A stretch of DNA of 64,000 nt from Paenibacillus sp. CF384 (GCF_900106745.1 NZ_FNNV01000015.1:1-64000), one strand, 5' to 3'. Shown: positions 16,725 to 26,110, numbered from the stretch's first letter. The notes: a model not told the origin generated them from the sequence alone. Made by a program: numbers and translations.

Positions 16725-18194
16725 TCATCCATATTCCGGTACGATCTCCTTCGCAGAACGTGGATTTAACTTATAAGGCACGACATCCCCTGTCGCCAAA
16801 TACCAATCTGCGATTCGTTCCGTCAATTGCAATCGAATGTTCGTGAATTCCTTGTCGTCTATGACATTTTGCAGCTCATCCGGATCTGCTGCTAGATTAT
16901 AAAGCTCATCTCTTTCATACAACCGGCGGACAAGCTTCCACGTCTTGGAGCGAATCATGACCGCTTTGCCATGCTGTTCGATATAGTCGGACTGTACACT
17001 TACGCGAGGCCAATACACATGTGACGGAGCAGGTTTCGGTTCATGCGTATGCGGCTCCTCGATTAAAGCGCCTCCCTCACAGAAGACATGCTCCCGGTGC
17101 TCGGCTGTTATACCTGTGCTAATGGGAATCAGTGATTTGCCGAAATGAGTGTGCCGCTTCGGAAGCTTAGCAAGCTCCGCCACCGTTGCATAGAAATCAA
17201 TCAGTTCCACGAGTGCATCAACCGGCGCCGTTCTACTCGGTATCGGTATCGAAGCCGGATACTTGATGACAAGAGGTACGCGAGTCAGGTCGTCCTCGAA
17301 CGTCACTTGCGTCTTTTCAACCATTCGGTAATCCCCTGCGTATTCTCCGTGGTCGCTAAACACAAACACGGCCGTATCATCCCAGTTCTCAGTTTGCTTG
17401 AGTGCATTCGTCAGCCTGCCAAGCGCGGCATCCGTCTTCGTAATCATGCCGTAATAAACGGCGAGAATTTCCTTGAAGTCTGCTTCGCACAGACCGTCCA
17501 ATTTCATGCGAGCTCGAATTTCATCCAGATGTCTCGTCTTGTTCCCCTTTGGCGGCAATGGAATCAGTGGCGGCAAATTCTCGCGATCATACATCGAATA
17601 ATAAGGCTCTTCTACTTGAAAAGGAACATGAGGATCATGCAAAGCAAGACAAATGCAGAACGGCTCCTGTGGACGGCTTTGCAGAAAATCTATGGCAGCC
17701 TGAACGAGCGCATCGTCATTGCTGACAATCTCATGCTCGGCCACTTTGCCTCGATAATGTGTGTAATACAGCGGATCGTCCTGTTCCATAGGAGCCGGAG
17801 CGACGCGGTCATAATCAACATCTTCCGGCGTAACACGAACATTACAAACCTCCGATTGATGCTCCACCCTCACAACGTCATTTTTGCCGCCCCACCACAC
17901 GGTATACCCAGCATCCTTGAGCTCTTGAAGCAGAAAAGGCTCCTCCGGCGACAGCATATGGTGCATGGTGCGATGTCCCCTAACATGGGGATACCAGCCG
18001 GTCATGAATGAACAACGGCTCGGCGTACATACCGTGTTCTGGACAAAACATTGCGAGAATGCAACGCCTTCCTCGGCAAGCGCATCGGTATGCGGCGTTC
18101 GAACGATCGGATTGCCAAGGCAGCCCACGTCCTTGCCCCGCCACTGGTCCGGATTGAATATAATGATGTTGGGTCTTCGTTCGTTCATCGGCAT
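16725..18194 (-). CDS. Sulfatase (formylglycine, Cys-type)
   Basis: A 489-residue alkaline-phosphatase-superfamily sulfatase. RPNIIIFNPDQWRG is the opening strand with a metal-binding Asp. C56-T-P-S-R with downstream G is the sulfatase signature; C56 must be oxidised to formylglycine. FSDHGEYAGDY supplies further metal ligands, and DELYNLAADPDELQNV is the usual C-terminal motif. No signal peptide is visible, so it likely acts in the cytoplasm on imported sulfated sugars, although some sulfatases are exported by other routes. GGAG lies eight bases before ATG 18194. The maturation enzyme (anSME or FGE) is not in the window. It sits next to a sugar isomerase gene on the same strand, separated by a terminator. 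Confidence 0.88.
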   Translation of the reverse strand: MPMNERRPNIIIFNPDQWRGKDVGCLGNPIVRTPHTDALAEEGVAFSQCFVQNTVCTPSRCSFMTGWYPHVRGHRTMHHMLSPEEPFLLQELKDAGYTVWWGGKNDVVRVEHQSEVCNVRVTPEDVDYDRVAPAPMEQDDPLYYTHYRGKVAEHEIVSNDDALVQAAIDFLQSRPQEPFCICLALHDPHVPFQVEEPYYSMYDRENLPPLIPLPPKGNKTRHLDEIRARMKLDGLCEADFKEILAVYYGMITKTDAALGRLTNALKQTENWDDTAVFVFSDHGEYAGDYRMVEKTQVTFEDDLTRVPLVIKYPASIPIPSRTAPVDALVELIDFYATVAELAKLPKRHTHFGKSLIPISTGITAEHREHVFCEGGALIEEPHTHEPKPAPSHVYWPRVSVQSDYIEQHGKAVMIRSKTWKLVRRLYERDELYNLAADPDELQNVIDDKEFTNIRLQLTERIADWYLATGDVVPYKLNPRSAKEIVPEYG

Positions 18195-18231
18195 CTCTCA
18201 TTCTCCGTCCTAAATGATCTTTAGCTCTCCA

Positions 18232-18275
18232 AAAACCAAAAGACGGATTCCACTTGGTATAGGGAAGCCGTCTTT
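18232..18275 (-). terminator. Terminator of the sugar isomerase gene
   Basis: AAAGACGG(C)TTCC pairs with GGAA(T)CCGTCTTT, followed by TTGGTTTTT on the minus strand. It lies just past the isomerase stop and 38 bases before the sulfatase start. Confidence 0.8.
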
Positions 18276-18288
18276 GAACTATAACGTG

Positions 18289-19122
18289 TTATCGAACAGA
18301 GCGTTGGATCAACTGAATGGTTTTACGAGCGCCTTCGATTTCATTACCGTCAGCCGGTACGCTTTCGACACCCCAAGTACCCTTAAACCCATTGTCTTGC
18401 AGCAATTTACAGAAAGAAGGTACATTCTGCGTCAGTTCCTGCCCGTCTTCTGTGAAATGGAAGGATTTGATATGCGTAACCGTTGCGTATTTTGCACATT
18501 TCAGCCAGCCTTCTGCCTGCTTCCCATGTGCCCAATTCCACGAATCCAGCAGCAATCCCAATCCCGGAACCGCTTCCAATAGTTTAACCGTATTGTCCGG
18601 ATCTACGGTTGGCCCCCAGTGGTTCTCCACGATTACTTGGATTCCGGCTTTCTCGGCACGAGCAATGATATCCTGATAACCCTCAACAACAATGCCAAAC
18701 ACGTCGTCCGTCCATTGCTGCGGTCCGCCGGAGTCGATACGAATGTGGGAAGCACCCAGCTTCTCGGCGATTTCGATCCAGCGGTACGCCCGCTGCCGAT
18801 TGCTGGCTCTTGCTTCCTCAGACTCTTCATAAATATGAGCCCCGTCAACGGCGATACAGCCAAACGGCAACCCAGCTTCATCGGCCGCACGCTTTACGCG
18901 CTCCAGAAATTCATCGTCCACAGCCGTCAGATGCTGGGATTGGTCAGGGTTGGCACCGGCATGCAGCGCATCCTCACCTTGATTCAACTCGGCCAGATGA
19001 GCATTCCAAGGATCAAGCTGCGTACACCCGAGTTCTTTGCAATCCTTAATATATTGGAAAATATCCTGTTTTCCCGCCGCGAGCAATCTGTGAAAACTGA
19101 ACGAACAAATGCTGATTTTCAT
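18289..19122 (-). CDS. Sugar phosphate isomerase/epimerase family TIM-barrel protein
   Basis: A 277-residue xylose-isomerase-like TIM barrel (AP endonuclease family 2). MKISICSFSFHRLL begins strand 1. Candidate metal ligands are seen in VIVENHWG, LLLDSWNWAHG, HIKSFHF and WGVESVP. The family includes epimerases and isomerases of free or phosphorylated sugars and of inosose. The start is ATG 19122, seven bases after AGGAGG, and the fold begins there. A second ATG at 19185 also follows AGGAGG, but only three bases away. Same direction as the sulfatase but a separate transcript. The substrate is unknown; a role with the neighbouring sulfatase is inference. Confidence 0.8.
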   Translation of the reverse strand: MKISICSFSFHRLLAAGKQDIFQYIKDCKELGCTQLDPWNAHLAELNQGEDALHAGANPDQSQHLTAVDDEFLERVKRAADEAGLPFGCIAVDGAHIYEESEEARASNRQRAYRWIEIAEKLGASHIRIDSGGPQQWTDDVFGIVVEGYQDIIARAEKAGIQVIVENHWGPTVDPDNTVKLLEAVPGLGLLLDSWNWAHGKQAEGWLKCAKYATVTHIKSFHFTEDGQELTQNVPSFCKLLQDNGFKGTWGVESVPADGNEIEGARKTIQLIQRSVR

Positions 19123-19229
19123 CCTAAATCCTCCTATGCCAAGATAATAGATTCTCATTGGAACATATTCCATTTTCGATTCCATTTTCCTCCTATCCCT
19201 TCACAAGTTAACGTTTGAAGATGGTGGAT

Positions 19230-20990
19230 CTAGGCAAATTGCAATCCGTAGAGCTGTGCATACCGCCGCGAATGGACTAATAAATGTGCATGTTTCCCTT
19301 CTGCGACCACTTCCCCATTATCCAAAACAATAATGCGATCCGCATCTTGAATGGTGGAAAGCCGATGTGCGATCACAATTGCCGTTCGCCCTTCCATAAG
19401 TCGATCCAACGCTGTTTGAATGAGCTCTTCTGACTCGCCATCCAACGCGGATGTAGCTTCGTCCAGTACCAATAGCGGGGCATTCTTGACCATTGCACGC
19501 GCAATAGCAATTCGCTGGCGCTGGCCTCCGGATAATTGAGAACCATATTCGCCTACACTCGTATTCAAACCACTTGGCAACCGATCCACGAATTCCCGCA
19601 ATCCCGCCTCGCATACTGCTTTCCATATGTCTTCGTCTGAAGCAGTGGGATTCCCCCAAGCAATATTGTCTCGAATTGTGCCGGCGAATAGATAACTGTT
19701 CTGCGGGACATAGGCAACCAGCTCTCTCACGGACTCTTGCGAATACTGCTCGCGCGGATGACCAAATATTCGAATGGATCCGGCATCGGATTCCACAAGT
19801 TCCATGATGTACTTCATCAATGTCGTCTTCCCTCCGCCGCTGCCTCCAACAATGGCAAGCTTCTCTCCGTTTCGTATGTGCAAAGTCAATTGCTTAATGA
19901 CGGGCAGCTCGCTTTCATAGGTTACGGACACGCCTTGCATTTCGATTGCATTCGCCACCGATAGGTCCGGAGATACGGATTGTTCACGCATTCGCTCATC
20001 GGGAAGATCAAGAACCTCCTTGACGCGTACCGCGGAAATCGTTGCATATTGTAGCTGACGGTAAGAGTTGGTCATTAACAGCACGTCGTTGTTGATTTGT
20101 GACTGCAATAACACGATGAACACGACAGTACCTAAGTCTGTCACTCCTTTATAAACAAATACACTACCCACGACGAGAGTTATGATAATTGCGCTCCACT
20201 GTATGGCAGAACTTGATGATGATCGCAAGGCGTTATATCGCGCTCCGTGAAGGGCATGGGAATAGACGGCCCTGGATTCTTCCTCATACTTCGCCTGCAA
20301 ATGCCGTGTAAGGCCAAACATACGTACAACAACTAATCCTGAAATCAGATCGAGCATTCGCTGCGAGAGTGTAGACATAATCCCCATCTTTTGAGTAAGC
20401 CACTTATACTCTCTGCGGATGCAAGCAAGGTTCGCGTAGATGCTAATCAATCCAAATACGAGATTAAGGATACCTATAAGGGGTTGCGAAACGATACATA
20501 TGACGGTTGAAATGAGGATACTGACCGGAATGGCGGCTAAACTACGATCCCCCGTCATCATCGAACCGAAGAAATCGGCCGTTCGCTCTGCATCCATGCT
20601 TAAGCGTGTAGACATATCGCCGGATAGCTGCGCATCCGCTTTAGCTGCCGGTATAGCGGTCAGCTTCGCGAATAATGCCTTACGAATCTGCGCAAGGCCA
20701 AGAATTTTAATGGCGGCGGCTTTATAATTTACTGCCGTCATCACGATAATGCCCAGTATTACACTTACTGCGACTGCTCCTATCGTCTGCAGCATAGCGG
20801 CAAAATTGCCCGTTGCGGCGTGTGCTGTCGTTTGTCCGATTAAATAGGCTGAGGTGATTGACATCCATGCGTTCTGCAACACACTAATCAACGAACATCC
20901 GATATAGCTCCTCTGCCTAGTTTTGATGAATTGCCACGACCAGATCATCATTCGAACGGTATGCCGGATGCTGTCAACCGCATTAATCAT
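19230..20990 (-). CDS. ABC exporter, fused membrane and ATPase, second subunit
   Basis: A 586-residue half-transporter: six transmembrane helices in about 1-310 and an ATPase domain (about 345-586) with Walker A GGSGGGKTTL, Q-loop YVPQNSYLF, signature LSGGQRQR, Walker B LLVLDEATSALD and the switch His in IAHRLST. Its ATG lies inside the end of the upstream exporter gene (8-base overlap), so the two are translationally coupled and probably form a heterodimer. The substrate is likely a drug or lipid-like compound. The gene is in the TetR-controlled cluster. Confidence 0.9.
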   Translation of the reverse strand: MINAVDSIRHTVRMMIWSWQFIKTRQRSYIGCSLISVLQNAWMSITSAYLIGQTTAHAATGNFAAMLQTIGAVAVSVILGIIVMTAVNYKAAAIKILGLAQIRKALFAKLTAIPAAKADAQLSGDMSTRLSMDAERTADFFGSMMTGDRSLAAIPVSILISTVICIVSQPLIGILNLVFGLISIYANLACIRREYKWLTQKMGIMSTLSQRMLDLISGLVVVRMFGLTRHLQAKYEEESRAVYSHALHGARYNALRSSSSSAIQWSAIIITLVVGSVFVYKGVTDLGTVVFIVLLQSQINNDVLLMTNSYRQLQYATISAVRVKEVLDLPDERMREQSVSPDLSVANAIEMQGVSVTYESELPVIKQLTLHIRNGEKLAIVGGSGGGKTTLMKYIMELVESDAGSIRIFGHPREQYSQESVRELVAYVPQNSYLFAGTIRDNIAWGNPTASDEDIWKAVCEAGLREFVDRLPSGLNTSVGEYGSQLSGGQRQRIAIARAMVKNAPLLVLDEATSALDGESEELIQTALDRLMEGRTAIVIAHRLSTIQDADRIIVLDNGEVVAEGKHAHLLVHSRRYAQLYGLQFA

Positions 20991-22737
20991 GAGTTTCCGC
21001 CTCCTGGGACTTGTAAAGTCGATGATAAACGCCTTGCATCGCCATCAGTTGTTCATGTGTACCGCTTTCCACGATCTGACCGTCATGCAGGCATAGAACT
21101 CGGTCAATATGGCGAAGGGCAGACAATCTGTGCGCAATGATGATCGTGGTACGGCCATGCATAAGACGACGAAGTCCTTCCGACACCAAAGCTTCACTTT
21201 GCGTATCCAGCGCTGAGGTGGGTTCGTCAAGCAAGAGCAGCGGAGCGTCTTTCAACATCGCGCGAGCAATCGCTACCCGCTGCCGTTGTCCGCCGGATAG
21301 ACGCATCCCGCGTTCGCCGATATCTCGCTTCATATCGATATCTTGAAGCAGCGCGGCGTCAATCGCCGCTTGGATCTGTGCATCGCTAGCTCTCGGATTT
21401 CCCATTGCAAAGTTATCCCATAGCGTCCCGGCAAACAAATACGTATCCTGCCCTACATAGGAGATGAACTCCCGGAGTGCATCCGTCGCCCATTCTTCCA
21501 CGGCATGACCGAATATCTCGATCTCCCCTTCATTCTTGCGGTACAACGCCATGAGCAGTTTGAGCGCTGTTGATTTCCCCGAGCCGCTTGTGCCGACAAG
21601 CGCGATATGCTCGCCATGTAGTATGGTGAAAGAAACACCTCTTAGGACTGGCGACGACGGATCCCCATACGAGAATACGACATCGGAGAATCGGATCACT
21701 TCGTTAACCGGTTCCGTTGCCTTACCGCCTGTCGGCTCTGGCGCCAGATCCCATAATTCGAAAACGCGAGTTGCGCAGCCCCGCGCTGTTGTGAAGGCAG
21801 ACAATACGGATGACAAATCACCGATTGGATTTCCTATGAAGACGCTTAAGATAATGACAGACATGACACCGCCGGAAGTAATTTGATTGACGCTTGCCAG
21901 ATATACGCCGAAGCCGCAGATGATGATTTGGGGGAGAAATACTAGAACCTGACTTAACGGGGCGAGCAAGATGGTCGCGCGATTGGCTTGAATTCCGCTG
22001 TCGGCGGCTCGATCTACGGCCGCTTCATAACGTTGACGAAGGAAGTCACCAAGTTGATACGACTTCGCAATTTCGTAGCCGCCCATCAAGTGATTCGCGA
22101 CGGAGAGTGATTCGCCGGCTGCTTGCTGCCATTGCTGGACGAACCGGGTTAGCGGCACTGAGATTCGAACTTGTAAGAAAGCGATGGCCGGTACGACGGC
22201 AAGCGAGAATAATGTAAGCTGCCAGCTAATGTACAATGAGGCCACAAACGCTACTATACCGATTATCTGCTGCGGCAGCTTCACCGAGAAATAATTTTGC
22301 AGCGATTCGTTGATTTGGATAAGATCGCTGTTGGCACGTGATAGAATATCTCCGCTATCTTGACCATCCAGCAGGCGCATGTCGATTCCGGATACGATCG
22401 CAAAATTGGTATTGCGCAGATTTCGGTCGCACAGCTCGCTGTATTTCATCCCTAGAAACTGCTGCAGATACTGGAAGGGTATAAACACGACAAGTGCAAG
22501 CAGTAGAATAGTGGTTTGTTTGTTTAGGATCGTACCTGTAGCACCGAATTGATCAATAATGGCATGGAAGCATTGCGTCATCAGACTTAGCATTGCCGAT
22601 GTGAGAAGGGAGAAAAAGATCGTGGATACGAGAATAGGCGTGTATTTCTTGTTGACTGTGAAGTAGCGGCGCATGACTTGCATTGAACCCGGAGGGGTCT
22701 CCTGTTGATGGGTTTCAGGCTTTGACTTTACATGCAT
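20983..22737 (-). CDS. ABC exporter, fused membrane and ATPase, first subunit
   Basis: A 584-residue half-transporter: membrane domain about 20-320, then an ATPase domain with Walker A GTSGSGKSTAL, YVGQDTYLF, signature LSGGQRQR, Walker B LLLLDEPTSALD and IAHRLSAL. Both subunits keep a canonical catalytic Glu (DEP, DEA), so the heterodimer has two apparently competent sites. The start is ATG 22737, eight bases after AAGGAG; the in-frame ATG 22773 lies inside the operator and is unlikely. First gene of the pair, directly downstream of a TetR operator. Confidence 0.9.
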   Translation of the reverse strand: MHVKSKPETHQQETPPGSMQVMRRYFTVNKKYTPILVSTIFFSLLTSAMLSLMTQCFHAIIDQFGATGTILNKQTTILLLALVVFIPFQYLQQFLGMKYSELCDRNLRNTNFAIVSGIDMRLLDGQDSGDILSRANSDLIQINESLQNYFSVKLPQQIIGIVAFVASLYISWQLTLFSLAVVPAIAFLQVRISVPLTRFVQQWQQAAGESLSVANHLMGGYEIAKSYQLGDFLRQRYEAAVDRAADSGIQANRATILLAPLSQVLVFLPQIIICGFGVYLASVNQITSGGVMSVIILSVFIGNPIGDLSSVLSAFTTARGCATRVFELWDLAPEPTGGKATEPVNEVIRFSDVVFSYGDPSSPVLRGVSFTILHGEHIALVGTSGSGKSTALKLLMALYRKNEGEIEIFGHAVEEWATDALREFISYVGQDTYLFAGTLWDNFAMGNPRASDAQIQAAIDAALLQDIDMKRDIGERGMRLSGGQRQRVAIARAMLKDAPLLLLDEPTSALDTQSEALVSEGLRRLMHGRTTIIIAHRLSALRHIDRVLCLHDGQIVESGTHEQLMAMQGVYHRLYKSQEAETHD

Positions 22738-22758
22738 TTTCTCATCTCCTTTTGCGGT

Positions 22759-22775
22759 GAATGAACGGTTCATTC
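22759..22775. promoter_or_regulatory. TetR operator upstream of the ABC exporter genes
   Basis: GAATGAAC-G-GTTCATTC is a perfect 17-base palindrome between the TetR gene end and the exporter start. A near copy (14 of 17 positions) lies in the TetR promoter at 23519-23535. Confidence 0.75.
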
Positions 22776-22795
22776 GTTTTTATTCATATAATAAA

Positions 22796-22811
22796 GCACG
22801 CCGAAGCGTGC
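22796..22811 (-). terminator. Short terminator after the TetR gene
   Basis: GCACGC-CGAA-GCGTGC stem followed on the minus strand by TTTATTATA, 20 bases past the TetR stop. Confidence 0.6.
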
Positions 22812-22830
22812 CGATAGGGATGCTGCTCGA

Positions 22831-23505
22831 TTATTTTTTTGGAGTTGAGTAAGCCCGTGCCACGAGGTCAACCGCAATTTCCCGGGCTGCAGCGCGCGGT
22901 ACCGAAATTTCAGGCATTGCAATATTCGCGTTCATCGCCCACCATGTCAAAATATCGTTAATGCTTTGCACGTGGACGCGTGGGTAATCCAGTTTGCGGA
23001 TCTCTCCGGCTGCCATATACAAGTTGAGGTTATGTTCGAAGACGCGGAAGAACTCATCCCTAGCTGGGAAGAAGGAGTTTGCCAGTTCGCGAAGGATACT
23101 CGCGTTTGTTTCGATATTACCGGTTGCAAGAAGAATATCCGCACTCATATCGAAGATATCGGCTACCATCTGCGTGAAGCTCTTAATGATTGCCCCATCG
23201 ACGTCGGTAATTCGCAATACTTCGCCGAATACCCTCTCGTTCAATTTCTCGCAAAGGTTATACAGATGTTTCATGTCAGCCTCTTCGACGGGCAACGCAA
23301 TTTCACTGTCGAGATAGTCTTTCTCCAATGAAGCGCGTATGACAAAAGTTAGAATGGCTTTCTTGCTTGCAAACAGATTGTAGATCGTACCCGTTGCGAT
23401 ACCGGCCGCTACAGCAATCTCCGATACTTTCGTATTCGCATAACGCTTGGTATTAAATAACCGTCCCGCATGAAAATAAATGCTGCGTAATCGTTCGTCT
23501 ACCAT
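22831..23505 (-). CDS. TetR family transcriptional regulator
   Basis: A 224-residue regulator with a TetR helix-turn-helix at about 25-50 (VSEIAVAAGIATGTIYNLFASKKAIL) and an alpha-helical ligand domain. GAGG lies six bases before ATG 23505. Matching 17-base palindromes occur over its own promoter and in front of the ABC exporter genes, so it most likely represses itself and the exporter until an inducer binds. Confidence 0.9.
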   Translation of the reverse strand: MVDERLRSIYFHAGRLFNTKRYANTKVSEIAVAAGIATGTIYNLFASKKAILTFVIRASLEKDYLDSEIALPVEEADMKHLYNLCEKLNERVFGEVLRITDVDGAIIKSFTQMVADIFDMSADILLATGNIETNASILRELANSFFPARDEFFRVFEHNLNLYMAAGEIRKLDYPRVHVQSINDILTWWAMNANIAMPEISVPRAAAREIAVDLVARAYSTPKK

Positions 23506-23518
23506 GGCTCACCTCGGA

Positions 23519-23566
23519 AAATGAATCGTTCATTCATATTTTATGTGCCGTTTCTGTTATTGTCAA
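23519..23566 (-). promoter_or_regulatory. TetR promoter and operator
   Basis: Minus strand TTGACA (23566-23561), 17-base spacer, TAAAAT (23543-23538): a near-consensus sigma-A promoter. Three bases past the -10, over the expected start site, lies GAATGAACGATTCATTT (23535-23519), the relative of the exporter operator. Confidence 0.8.
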
Positions 23567-23660
23567 TCCTATCCAGATTATCATCTGTGCTGTAATCAGC
23601 AGAAGGAGATCATTCTTTCTCGCAGCTTCCTTCTACTGAATCTGGTAATCCGTACGTACA

Positions 23661-23825
23661 TCATTCTGGAGTATGCTTATCCTTCTCTTTTTGAGTATTA
23701 ATCAAGATGTCGAGTCTTTCAATAATGCGTTCATTACTTAATAATTGTTTCTTCACGTTCGCATCAATATTGATCAATAATAGAAATAGAAGCACAGGCA
23801 CAATAATAAGTAAAATGATCCCCAT
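23661..23825 (-). CDS. Small single-span membrane protein
   Basis: A 54-residue frame: MGIILLIIVPVLLFLLLINI is one N-terminal transmembrane helix, followed by a charged tail (KKQLLSNERIIERLDILINTQ) that looks coiled-coil forming. AGGGG lies seven bases before ATG 23825. No named family recognised. Small proteins with this layout are common in Paenibacillus and Bacillus. It lies upstream of the TetR gene in the same direction, with a promoter in between, so it is probably separate. Confidence 0.65.
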   Translation of the reverse strand: MGIILLIIVPVLLFLLLINIDANVKKQLLSNERIIERLDILINTQKEKDKHTPE

Positions 23826-24030
23826 TTAACCACCCCTACTCTCGCTTATTTTCACTTCTACGTTATCACCTTCAGTTGAGCTATAATAATCGCTTACTTC
23901 AACCTGGAATTTCCGTTTTATTACATTCGTGAAGCAGCCCTACTTTCCTCCTTAAATGTTCATTAAGGTCAACTGAACCATTAGATTCCCAAAACATTTG
24001 ACTCTTAGCTAGAATTTACAGTAAAAATGA
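23826..24030. other. Intergenic, nothing recognised
   Basis: About 200 A+T-rich bases between the small membrane protein and the terminator of the GH99-like gene. No clear gene; presumably holds the promoter of the small protein. Confidence 0.5.
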
Positions 24031-24061
24031 AGCTGAGAGTTCCAATTTCGAACTCTCAGCT
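24031..24061 (-). terminator. Terminator of the GH99-like gene
   Basis: AGCTGAGAGTTC-N7-GAACTCTCAGCT, a perfect 12-bp stem, followed on the minus strand by TCATTTTT. It shares GCTGAGAGTTCGA with the terminator at 46395. Confidence 0.8.
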
Positions 24062-24122
24062 CTAAGACCTCCCGGCTCGCCAAAACAAACCAAGCATCCG
24101 CTCTACTTAGCGGTTCCATCTG

Positions 24123-26000
24123 TCAATTAGAGACTTCAAACTCGTAAAGAATCGGCGTGTTGCTACCGCCGGTATAATAGATGCGCGCTTTGGACCCAGT
24201 CACGCCAGCAAACGTCGCCACCGTTGGTGCCCCGGTGCCGCCGAACGTCGTGCCGGTGTAGGCCGTCGCCCAGCTCGAACCGTTCCAGTACTCGATTCGG
24301 TAGCCGGATGTCCGGCTGCCATACTCGGACAGCACAACGCGGTTGAATGTCGTGCTCGCGCCGAAATTCACTTCCACCCATTGTCCGTTATAGGAGGAAC
24401 CGAGAGCCGCTTGCCAGTTGGTGGCGAGATTACCGTCGAAGGCTTTGTTTGCCGTCTGAACCGCATCCCAATTGGAGGAGCTGGCATAGCTTTTGCCTGC
24501 GGCGAGATTGACATACTGACGGTTGATTTCAAATTCGTATAGGATCGGGGTATAGCTGCCACCGGTATAATAGATTCTTGCTTTCGTACCTTGCACAGTC
24601 GGGAAGGTCACCGTCGTTGGCGATGCCGTACTTCCGATTGTTGTCCCGGTGTACGCTGTTGCCCAGCTTGATCCGTTCCAGTATTCGATGCGGTAACCCG
24701 TTGTGCGGCTGCCATACTCCGACAGCTTCACTTGATTGAAGCGTGTATTCGCACCGAAATCCACCTGTACCCACTGCCCGCTGTAAGTCGAACCTGAAGC
24801 AGCCTGCCAGTTCGTAACGCCGTTGCTGTCAAACGCTTTCCCCGCCGTTTGGCTGGCGTCCCAATTGGAAGAACTGCTGTATGCCTCGCGGTCCAGTGCT
24901 AGATTCGCCGGATTCGCGGACGGTTTCAGCACATTCTTTATCGCGTCCAGCCGCTCCGTTCCATCGAACAGCGTCGGTGCGATCCAGCCGCCTTCGTCGT
25001 ATTCGTTCCACGCATACATGATGATCGCGTTTGCTTCGGCGGTCGACGCGTTGCTCCCGACCCAATTTAGCGCGTTCGTCAAGTTCGATGCGATTTCGGA
25101 AGGCGCGGCAGTTTGGGTCCAGTCATTCGGTCCGACCGACGTCCAGCTCACGGGATTATCGTACCGCGGACGCGTGTCCATGCCCGTCGTCACCCAAGGA
25201 ATAACCTTCTTACCGGTTGCTTTATGGTTGTTCCAGTTGGACTCGTCTTGTGCTGCCAAGCCCGAGTAAGCACCGCCGCCACCCATCCAGGTGATATAAG
25301 CACTGATCGCATCTGCACCGATCGATGACGCCGCGCTCGAAGCTCCGGAAGAATTATCAGACATAACGACAACGTACGGATTGGCCAGCCCCAGCGCAGT
25401 CGCCTTGTTTCGAATCGACGTAATATCCGCAGCACTATAGCCGCCTGTACCGCCGAATATATATAGCAGCGGCCGACCACCCATCACCTTCTGGTAGTTG
25501 CTTTCTTGGAATTTACTCACCAACCAGTCGAATTTCGTGGATGGCAAGCTGCCCGTTCCGAGGATGTACGTGTATTTCACATCGCTCTTATGCGTGCTGG
25601 AATCGTAGAGATTCCGTGCTGTGTCCATGCCGCTGCCATCCGGGTAAAAGCAGAATGCCCAATAATCGATGCCTGCATATTTCGCGAAGGCGATATCCTG
25701 GTCCATGAGGCTCTGAGACAGCTGCCGCGCATTGACGGAATTCGTCCCCGTCTCTACCCCAAAGTACGGCAGCCGAAAATGGTACTTGTTCGGTCCGAGC
25801 GTCTGCTCGACCTGCAACCCGACTTGCGGCGCACCTACGCCATCGGTATTCAGCGTGCCCACCCAAGCATCCCAGCGAATGGCGCCAACCAGCGTGTGAT
25901 TGGGGTTATCGGCATAAGCATGAGGCCCTTTAACCGGTAGTAATCCCGTGACTACCGTTAATAATAAGACGATTGAAGCCATCCATTTAAACAGTCGCAT
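24123..26000 (-). CDS. Secreted GH99-like (WbsX-type) protein with two discoidin modules
   Basis: A 625-residue exported protein. Signal peptide at about 1-31 (MRLFKWMASIVLLLTVVTG...AYA). The region of about 35-350 resembles the GH99-like/WbsX TIM-barrel family: it opens with VGAIRWDAWVG, continues with AKYAGIDYWAFCFYP, and ends with IIMYAWNEYDEGGWIAPT, the typical C-terminal motif with acidic residues. Two F5/8 type C modules follow (about 355-490 and 492-625), nearly identical in places (SEYGSRTxGYRIEYWNGSSW). GH99-like enzymes act on mannose-containing or related glycans, but the substrate here is not determinable. The start is ATG 26000, ten bases from AGGA; GTG 26009 is too close to it. 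Monocistronic. Confidence 0.8.
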   Translation of the reverse strand: MRLFKWMASIVLLLTVVTGLLPVKGPHAYADNPNHTLVGAIRWDAWVGTLNTDGVGAPQVGLQVEQTLGPNKYHFRLPYFGVETGTNSVNARQLSQSLMDQDIAFAKYAGIDYWAFCFYPDGSGMDTARNLYDSSTHKSDVKYTYILGTGSLPSTKFDWLVSKFQESNYQKVMGGRPLLYIFGGTGGYSAADITSIRNKATALGLANPYVVVMSDNSSGASSAASSIGADAISAYITWMGGGGAYSGLAAQDESNWNNHKATGKKVIPWVTTGMDTRPRYDNPVSWTSVGPNDWTQTAAPSEIASNLTNALNWVGSNASTAEANAIIMYAWNEYDEGGWIAPTLFDGTERLDAIKNVLKPSANPANLALDREAYSSSSNWDASQTAGKAFDSNGVTNWQAASGSTYSGQWVQVDFGANTRFNQVKLSEYGSRTTGYRIEYWNGSSWATAYTGTTIGSTASPTTVTFPTVQGTKARIYYTGGSYTPILYEFEINRQYVNLAAGKSYASSSNWDAVQTANKAFDGNLATNWQAALGSSYNGQWVEVNFGASTTFNRVVLSEYGSRTSGYRIEYWNGSSWATAYTGTTFGGTGAPTVATFAGVTGSKARIYYTGGSNTPILYEFEVSN

Positions 26001-26110
26001 TTCTCGCACATCCTCTCTTAGTGTCCTTCTGACAAAGTGATGCCTGCGATTACAATCTAGTCCCCCTTCCTGTCCTCTCTCTTACAGCCTGCGTGTTCTT
26101 GCACTTGCAC

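Noticed and set aside
17145..18011. 288-codon plus-strand open frame opposite the sulfatase gene
   Set aside because: It is antisense to a well-supported gene with clear catalytic motifs, shows no family features and has no ribosome binding site; a codon-bias shadow.
19206..19219. cre-like sequence upstream of the sugar isomerase gene
   Set aside because: Only 12 of 14 positions match and both mismatches hit conserved positions, so not strong enough to list.
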